From the NCBI GenBank assembly GCA_002633005.1, contig NMRA01000009.1, positions 494,037 to 516,028 on the forward strand: a stretch of DNA of 21,992 bases. The letters are read 5' to 3'. Shown here piece after piece: positions 19,501-21,992 of the stretch; position 1 is the first letter of the stretch, and each line of letters opens with the position of its first letter. The notes below the pieces were generated by a model. That model was not told where the DNA came from. It worked only from the letters and a program-made list of their open reading frames with translations, and ran no database searches. The stretch comes from Phoronis australis. Lineage: Eukaryota; Phoronida; Phoronidae. Made by a program: the position numbers and the translations under genes.

Positions 19501-20390
19501 ACACTTGATCTTTATGTTGCATGTCCGTGTTGTAATTAGTCTGAGAGCTGTCTTAAGGCCTTATGTTTTTATGGTTCACTGTTCAGCTTAAATGAGACAT
19601 AAGCACGCAACTTGTTTTATGCGTGTTCCTTTGCACTTACTGTAATTCAAATGTATCGTCACTGACTCTGGTCAAGATGACCGCATGTAGAGTGTAGTTG
19701 CCATAGACTGTCAATTTTTTGTTTCTATTTCTTTTGTACCAGGTTTCAAACACCGTCAAGGCAGGCTCCGATTGAAGATGCGTCTGTAACTGGTGGCTAT
19801 CTTTGGCAGCAACTTGTGTGAATTAAAAGTTGCCTGATATACAGAAATAAAGTGCACTAAAAACAAGGGCACTGGTCATAACGCACTGATTGGAAAATCT
19901 CATTGTGCAGCTTTCATGTACCCAAAAGTGCAAGCGCAAATTAGTGAAGTTTTGCAATTATTTCTGCCCGGTGTCGATGCGTGGAGTGCCATGTTGCACG
20001 ACTATCAAGTTCACATCGACATACTGTGTACATCAGCTCCATTCAGTGCCTGTCCACCTGCCCTATCTACTGGTCAATGGCTTGACACTTTCATTTGTGT
20101 GCAGTTGACTCACTATCCTTTGCTTCTGCCAAGGCCAGGAGTGGGTCAACCTCTGTTCATATTGTGTTAAAATTGCCCCATGCCAGAACAGCTAACACTT
20201 CCAAATAACAGTTTAATATACTTGTAAGGTTATCTAATGAAATGTTGTGTTACTGCAGGCCAAGGTGACTGGAAGCAAATCTGAAGGTAGTTTTGAGGAA
20301 GCCCTGCAAAATGATGCCAACAGTAACGGCAACACCAAAGTGGAGGAAGGACTGGACGCATCACTGCCAGAGAACAAAGTGCCCTTGTAA
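4430..20390 (+). CDS. TPD52: Tumour protein D52-like gene (TPD52/D53/D54 family), five coding exons, first exon not found
   Basis: The exons are 4430-4551, 6739-6887, 10371-10460, 10900-10960 and 20259-20390. Every junction has AG/GT borders and the phases match (1, 0, 2, 2, 0). Together they give 184 residues plus a stop, close to human D52. Seen in order: an acidic Ser/Asp-rich N-terminus, a coiled coil (about residues 28-70, containing EEEIATLRQVL and ELKRKLGI), the family block YKKTNQVLKTAGEKASSAVS, a second block TFKSFEER, and a hydrophilic C-terminus. D52 proteins are small cytoplasmic coiled-coil adaptors that form homo- and heteromers and act in membrane traffic and lipid-droplet biology; that is family knowledge, not visible here. 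Exon A needs one more base upstream and the protein is already near full length, so the missing first coding exon is probably only a few codons. The exact paralogue cannot be named, because invertebrates usually have one ancestral gene. Confidence 0.93.
4722..4840. repeat. Minisatellite, 33-bp unit, about 3.6 copies
   Basis: The unit is tcactcagagactgtgttct followed by tgtgtaaagtaat. It lies in the intron after exon A. Confidence 0.85.
4991..5213. repeat. Minisatellite, 25-bp unit, 9 copies
   Basis: The unit is gtttgctggccatgtgctga followed by gcata, starting at 4991, 5016, 5041, 5066, 5089, 5114, 5139, 5164 and 5189. One copy is 2 bp short. GCTGAGC and GCTCAGC variants alternate irregularly. 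Confidence 0.92.
5455..6469. other. CpG-richer, possibly inserted stretch in the intron after exon A
   Basis: Base composition changes: CG dinucleotides and GCGC or GCGCGC runs are far denser than in the flanks (for example cacgcgcgtagggcctacg near 5962). Open frames here are short and show no recognised domain. It leads directly into the GGGCGCTTAACC array, so the two may form one element. The left boundary is unclear. Confidence 0.4.
6470..6657. repeat. Degenerate array of GGGCGSTTAAC motifs ending in TTTACGGTA
   Basis: The core gggcgcttaaccgag (variants gggcggttaactgag and gggcgttaacccga) recurs about seven times with alternating short and long spacing, then ends at tttacggta. Such subterminal arrays next to a TACCGTAAA end are typical of DNA-transposon termini; that identity is inference. 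Confidence 0.6.
6739..6887 (+). CDS. TPD52: D52-like exon B: coiled-coil core
   Basis: The acceptor is ttggttttag ending at 6738 and the donor is a perfect gtaagt at 6888. The 149-nt exon starts on a codon boundary and ends in phase 2. It encodes TEEEIATLRQVLSSKLRHST, then ELKRKLGITVVEEFKQDAQH, then LAHQIQDSTA. The EEEI-TLRQVL, ELKRKLGI and E-K- positions match the D52/D53/D54 coiled coil, which mediates dimerisation in the family. A 33-bp minisatellite begins two bases after the donor GT. Confidence 0.95.
6890..7351. repeat. Minisatellite, 33-bp unit, 14 copies, starting inside the exon B splice donor
   Basis: The unit is aagtgatatagttctaatat followed by aactgtcacggtc. The first copy begins at 6890, the third base of the donor gtaagtgat. 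Units are 31-35 bp. Because 33 is divisible by three, it gives a long artefactual open frame on the - strand with an 11-residue repeat (IRIISLDRDSY); this is not regarded as a gene. Confidence 0.93.
7352..10370. other. Rest of the intron between exons B and C
   Basis: AT-rich non-coding sequence. A strong acceptor-like site (ggttttgttttttacag, ending at 7878) is followed by an open phase-2 reading to a TAG at about 7978, with no recognisable homology. No other feature is supported. Confidence 0.5.
10371..10460 (+). CDS. TPD52: D52-like exon C: YKKT...AGEKASSAVSTVG block
   Basis: The acceptor is cctgtgtctag ending at 10370 and the donor gtatcc starts at 10461. The exon is 90 nt with phase 2 at both ends, so skipping it would keep the frame. 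It encodes (A)YKKTNQVLKTAGEKASSAVS, then TVGRKLQDV, a close match to the family segment AYKKTSETLSQAGQKASAA. It lacks the extra residues (such as SVIT or SAIS) that vertebrate paralogues have between STVG and RKL. The D53/D54 insert that precedes YKKT in some vertebrate isoforms was not found in the preceding intron. Confidence 0.95.
10900..10960 (+). CDS. TPD52: D52-like exon D: NSQTFKSFEER block
   Basis: The acceptor is gctcgtttttag ending at 10899 and the donor gttggt starts at 10961. The 61-nt exon enters in phase 2 and leaves on a codon boundary. It encodes (R)NSQTFKSFEERATHAYENVK. NS-TFKSFEE is one of the most conserved strings of the D52 family. Because it ends in phase 0, several downstream acceptors in the long intron could join in frame: 17339, 19743 and the usual 20259. 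Confidence 0.94.
11530..12050. repeat. Minisatellite with 23-bp units grading into a 78-bp higher-order repeat
   Basis: Four exact-spaced 23-bp units (ttgattgggagtacttaata plus ctg) start at 11530, 11553, 11576 and 11599. Then a 78-bp compound unit beginning tagggagtacataagactgg starts at 11729, 11807, 11885 and 11963, exactly 78 bp apart. The basic element (a)tgattgggagtac recurs about three times per compound unit with A/G and tail variants. Since 78 is divisible by three, it gives a spurious - strand open frame. Confidence 0.92.
12605..12666. repeat. Direct duplication of gcgactatggcgagtaggct
   Basis: Two tandem copies of gcgactatggcgagtaggct followed by aatc, separated by acaag, near-identical and therefore probably recent. 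Confidence 0.85.
13568..13727. repeat. Minisatellite, 32-bp unit, 5 copies
   Basis: The unit is gtgtactatgcatcagtttc followed by accatatggctt. Copies differ mainly at accatatgg, acggtatgg and acgatatgg. Confidence 0.92.
14281..14315. repeat. Orphan unit of the 11530-12050 minisatellite
   Basis: The phrase actttaatttctttagactg followed by tgattgggagtact matches the array phrase acttaatttctgttacctg followed by tgattggaagtact, 2.2 kb to the left. Confidence 0.65.
14412..14635. repeat. Minisatellite, 32-bp pyrimidine-rich unit, 7 copies
   Basis: The unit is gtgccttccccctccgtatc followed by ggtttatttcaa. One strand is strongly pyrimidine-biased in each unit, so the array looks like repeated weak splice acceptors (tttatttcaag). 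Frame-independent openness on the + strand follows from the unit, not from coding. Confidence 0.92.
15455..15548. repeat. Tandem array, 16-bp unit, about 6 copies
   Basis: The unit is tgtgacatgcctgtca, starting every 16 bp from 15455, just upstream of interspersed repeat copy 2. Confidence 0.92.
15586..16873. mobile_element. Interspersed repeat copy 2 (same family and orientation as 1173-2434)
   Basis: It starts ATGCGCCCACATATTTATAA and ends GTGGGCGCAT. It shares with copy 1 the order of eight CTAGTGGC-type modules, the phrase aaaacccttgac near the start, and the closing aaaagcacaccattt near the end. Several modules are decayed (for example ctactggaag near 16502). Divergence from copy 1 is substantial, so neither insertion is very recent. 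Homology continues to about 16898. Confidence 0.8.
16899..19742. other. Long intron segment between copy 2 and the alternative last exon
   Basis: AT-rich and without recognised genes apart from the candidate cassette exon. Around 18050-18290 there are loose, diverged repeats of a gttgtcattgttgg-like phrase. Confidence 0.45.
17339..17383 (+). CDS. Candidate 45-nt in-frame cassette exon of the D52-like gene
   Basis: A pyrimidine-rich tract (ttgattgtttgtttgtacac) ends in acag at 17338, and AAG followed by gtaggc gives a donor at 17384. The segment is exactly 45 nt, phase 0 at both ends, with no stop. It would insert YKLLSSSNRHVSCEK between exons D and E. The AAG/gtagg donor resembles that of exon A. 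The surrounding frame is open for over 100 codons by chance, so openness alone is weak evidence, and I know of no homologous family exon. This is inference from splice signals only. Confidence 0.28.
19743..19775 (+). CDS. TPD52: Candidate alternative last coding exon of the D52-like gene (short C-terminus)
   Basis: The acceptor at 19742 follows a long pyrimidine tract (ttttttgtttctatttc, then ttttgtaccag), one of the best in the window. Joined to exon D in phase 0 it reads VSNTVKAGSD and a TGA stop at 19773-19775. A canonical AATAAA lies only 71 bases further on (19846-19851). Acceptor, in-frame short tail, stop and poly(A) signal together form a complete terminal exon. It would replace the 43-residue tail of exon E with 10 residues. 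D52-family genes are known for C-terminal splice variants, but this exon is inferred, not proven. Confidence 0.5.
   Translation, partial: VSNTVKAGSD
19846..19851 (+). terminator. Poly(A) signal AATAAA for the candidate alternative last exon
   Basis: A canonical AATAAA hexamer lies in gaaataaagtgcac, 71 bases after the TGA of the candidate terminal exon and about 410 bases before the acceptor of exon E. Its position fits premature cleavage within the last intron. Confidence 0.45.
20259..20390 (+). CDS. TPD52: D52-like exon E: usual C-terminal exon and stop
   Basis: The acceptor is gtgttactgcag ending at 20258. The exon enters in phase 0 and encodes AKVTGSKSEGSFEEALQNDA, then NSNGNTKVEEGLDASLPENK, then VPL, with a TAA stop at 20388-20390. 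It aligns with human D52 at SKVGGTKPAGGDFGEVLNSA and at the closing LPE-K-, so the core KV-G-K--G-FEE-L is conserved. It is hydrophilic with no membrane segment. Confidence 0.94.
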   Translation, partial: AKVTGSKSEGSFEEALQNDANSNGNTKVEEGLDASLPENKVPL

Positions 20391-20931
20391 ATGAGTCTTG
20401 GCAAAATGTTATGGATGTGTTGGTGCTGGTCAGGCTACTGTGGCCTGTTATCATCTTGACCAACAACACTGCAGACAAGTGATGAAATTACTTGTACTTA
20501 CTATGAAGTGTTAGCAAGAGAATGTTGCTGGACAGGTGATATTGTTAAGTATGACATAATTATAACAAGTAACCAGTTATATGTAGGTTATAGTTGGTAA
20601 ATTTAAGAGTGTGCAATCTTAGGCATCTGATTTCACTAAGTGCTTGTTAGTGTACACAGGTCAATGCAAATGATTTATGTTGTACATAAGATACATTGTA
20701 TTCCCATACTTTCTCTCGCTTCTTCCTTTAGGTTTATGTCCGTTTCATAACATGGTCGCCCATAAATAATTTCTCCTGGTATTGGTTTTTCGAAATGTTA
20801 ATAATAGTTGTAGGATAGTGATGTGCTGATGTGGCCATCGTTGGCCATAAAAGTTCTTTCAACTTCTTTCTCAAGTCATTCCACGATGGTTTATTGTCAG
20901 TGTTAGATTTCTTTATCTGTGGCTTAATAAA
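20391..20931 (+). other. Probable 3' UTR of the D52-like gene with AATAAA at 20926-20931
   Basis: After the stop, the first canonical AATAAA on the + strand is at 20926-20931, with a second at 20993-20998. No AATAAA or ATTAAA was seen earlier. The UTR would be about 550-620 nt and would run into the opposing RPN2 3' UTR. The cleavage site is inferred. Confidence 0.5.
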
Positions 20932-21139
20932 AATGGTGAAGTTCATGATCGGGTTTGGAGTGGTTAAAAAAGAAACAAACGAACGAGTAAATAATAAAAC
21001 ATTTTTACACAGAATTGTATCAACATTGTACAAATAATATGGACCTGTATTGAAACACCACAAAGTTATGAGTGGTAGCATGATCAATTGACATCCCATT
21101 ATAACGCAGTGATTTTCAAACCATTCAAGATGATGGATG
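20890..21139 (-). other. Probable RPN2 3' UTR with AATAAA at 20895-20890
   Basis: Downstream of the TAA on the - strand the first AATAAA reads at 20895-20890 (TTTATT on +). That gives a 3' UTR of roughly 250-270 nt, overlapping the + strand signals at 20926 and 20993. Confidence 0.45.
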
Positions 21140-21146
21140 TTACTTC
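21140..21146 (-). CDS. RPN2: RPN2 last coding exon: one base, one Lys codon and stop
   Basis: On the - strand the acceptor tttcatttgttacag ends at 21147. The exon's first G completes the split AA-G lysine codon; AAG then TAA follow at 21145-21140. The coding part is seven bases, the rest is 3' UTR. The long open frame over 21177-20734 on this strand is out of phase with the splice and is treated as UTR. Confidence 0.6.
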
Positions 21147-21458
21147 CTGTAACAAATGAAACATTTATTAAAAACACTGCAACTCAACTGAATGCAAACC
21201 AATGTAACCTCATAAATGGCAGGAATTGGGACATTCGTCAATTTAAATATACATTTTTCAAGAAAACCAGTTAGCCTGCACCTGATATTGACAGCACCTG
21301 AGATAAACAAAGTGTACCACCAACTTACTTATTAGCTGCTATGCCGCTTAGTAGTCTGTTGCCAAAGAGGAATGTAGGTAAGCCAAGCATGGCCAGGTAA
21401 CGTAATGTCTCAAACATGTTTAGATAGACCCAGTAGCAGTAGAACAGGATAAAGATAG
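21140..21458 (-). CDS. RPN2: Ribophorin II (oligosaccharyltransferase subunit RPN2/Swp1), 3' end only
   Basis: On the - strand an exon at 21458-21329 is preceded by ttttttgtttcag and followed by gtaagt. It encodes IFILFYCYWVYLNMFETLRY, then LAMLGLPTFLFGNRLLSGIA, then AN plus two bases. This matches the human RPN2 C-terminus (YWTQLNMFQTLKYLAILG, then FLAGNRML). RPN2 is an ER membrane subunit of the complex that N-glycosylates nascent proteins; the visible part is its last transmembrane region and short cytosolic tail. The last exon starts at 21146 after tttcatttgttacag and supplies G AAG TAA, so the protein ends ANKK. The exon at 21458 starts in phase 1. Earlier exons lie beyond the right edge. 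Confidence 0.87.
21329..21458 (-). CDS. RPN2: RPN2 penultimate exon: final transmembrane helix
   Basis: This 130-nt exon carries nearly all of the recognisable ribophorin II sequence: a hydrophobic stretch IFILFYCYW, the family string LNMFETLRYLA, and FLFGNRLL. The donor GTAAGT overlaps an in-frame TAA (the frame runs AAT AAG TAA if unspliced). If the intron is retained, the protein therefore ends ANK instead of ANKK, a difference of one lysine. Confidence 0.87.
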
Positions 21459-21624
21459 CTGAAACAAAAAAAAAACAGTGCATCACACAACCTGGTAAAC
21501 AACATTTGGCATTATTACACAATCCCAACAGTGCGTGTCCAGCAGTTTTAATATAAAAACAACATTTTATCATCAGGAAATGTTGTACATGAGCCAAATC
21601 AAAATTGTTGACAGTTGACAACAG

Positions 21625-21992
21625 GGCTTGGAATTTTCCGCGGAAACGCGGATTTCCGCTTTTTTCAAATGTGCTTTCCGCTTTTTTTATAATATTTCCG
21701 CGTAAAAAAATCGGATTTGATATAAAATTTCCGCGGCAAATTCCTTTCTTACCGCGGCGTTGCAGACGACGTTCACCTGGAAAAGCGGAAGTTGCTCTTT
21801 ATGTTCGGAGGAACGTAAATTGTCAACATTGCCGGGGCATCTGGGATAGCGTGGTGTGATTTTCAATGGCGTCTCGTGTTATTGTTAAGCGCGGCGACAA
21901 ATACTACCGCTCTGCAGCCAAAAATGTGTGGGTTGGGAGTAGACGGGCGAGCTAAAAGGACGCAGACGCATGCTACTGATGGTGGTAACGTT
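21625..21992. mobile_element. GC-richer block with repeated TTTCCGC, probable mobile-element end, runs off the window
   Basis: Between 21633 and 21750 the heptamer TTTCCGC occurs at least five times (ttttccgcgg, gatttccgct, ctttccgct, atttccgcgt, atttccgcgg), with sharp CG enrichment against the AT-rich flanks. A short open frame begins ATG at 21866 (MASRVIVKRGDKYYRSAAKN, then nine more residues) and stops at 21953-21955. I do not recognise it. It lies where RPN2 intron sequence is expected. Confidence 0.4.

Noticed and set aside
19890-20170. Overlapping + strand open frames before exon E
   Set aside because: Two frames are open over the same bases, with no splice-consistent entry and no homology; treated as intron.
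20734-21177. 147-residue open frame on the - strand downstream of RPN2
   Set aside because: The phase of the RPN2 splice (AA/G AAG TAA) does not enter this frame; it lies in the expected 3' UTR and shows no recognised domain.

Overview
The window is eukaryotic: about 22 kb of AT-rich animal DNA. Short coding exons sit between strong splice signals, and the introns carry minisatellites and interspersed repeats. Two protein-coding genes can be recognised, facing each other tail to tail. On the + strand is a tumour protein D52-like gene (TPD52/D53/D54 family), with five coding exons visible between 4430 and 20390. On the - strand, at the right end, is the 3' end of ribophorin II (RPN2), a subunit of the oligosaccharyltransferase complex. 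A single invertebrate-style D52 gene in repeat-rich DNA suggests a non-vertebrate animal, probably marine, but the phylum cannot be set from this sequence.

Layout. Positions 1-4429 are upstream of, or in the first intron of, the D52 gene. They hold copy 1 of a ~1.26 kb interspersed repeat (1173-2434) and two minisatellites. Exon A (4430-4551) carries the acidic N-terminal part. Its intron holds two more minisatellites, then a CpG-richer stretch (about 5455-6660) that ends in a GGGCGCTTAACC-type array. Exon B (6739-6887) encodes the coiled coil; a 14-unit, 33-bp minisatellite starts inside its splice donor. Exons C (10371-10460) and D (10900-10960) follow. A 9.3 kb intron then holds a 23/78-bp higher-order minisatellite, a stretch that seems to have been inserted into it, four more short tandem arrays and copy 2 of the interspersed repeat (15586-16873). 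The same intron holds a candidate 45-nt cassette exon (17339-17383) and a well-formed candidate alternative last exon with its own poly(A) signal (19743-19775, signal 19846-19851). Exon E (20259-20390) encodes the usual D52 C-terminus.

The RPN2 tail is split across 21329-21458 and 21140-21146 on the - strand. The two genes' 3' UTRs probably overlap around 20890-20931. The right edge (about 21625-21992) is a GC-richer block with repeated TTTCCGC motifs, probably a mobile-element end inside an RPN2 intron.

The most interesting signals are the candidate alternative D52 C-terminus, the pair of repeats that each carry eight regularly spaced CTCF-like motifs, the minisatellite fused to a splice donor, and the number of unrelated minisatellites in one gene. 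The D52 gene encodes a coiled-coil adaptor and RPN2 an ER membrane protein; no shared pathway is implied beyond their being neighbours.
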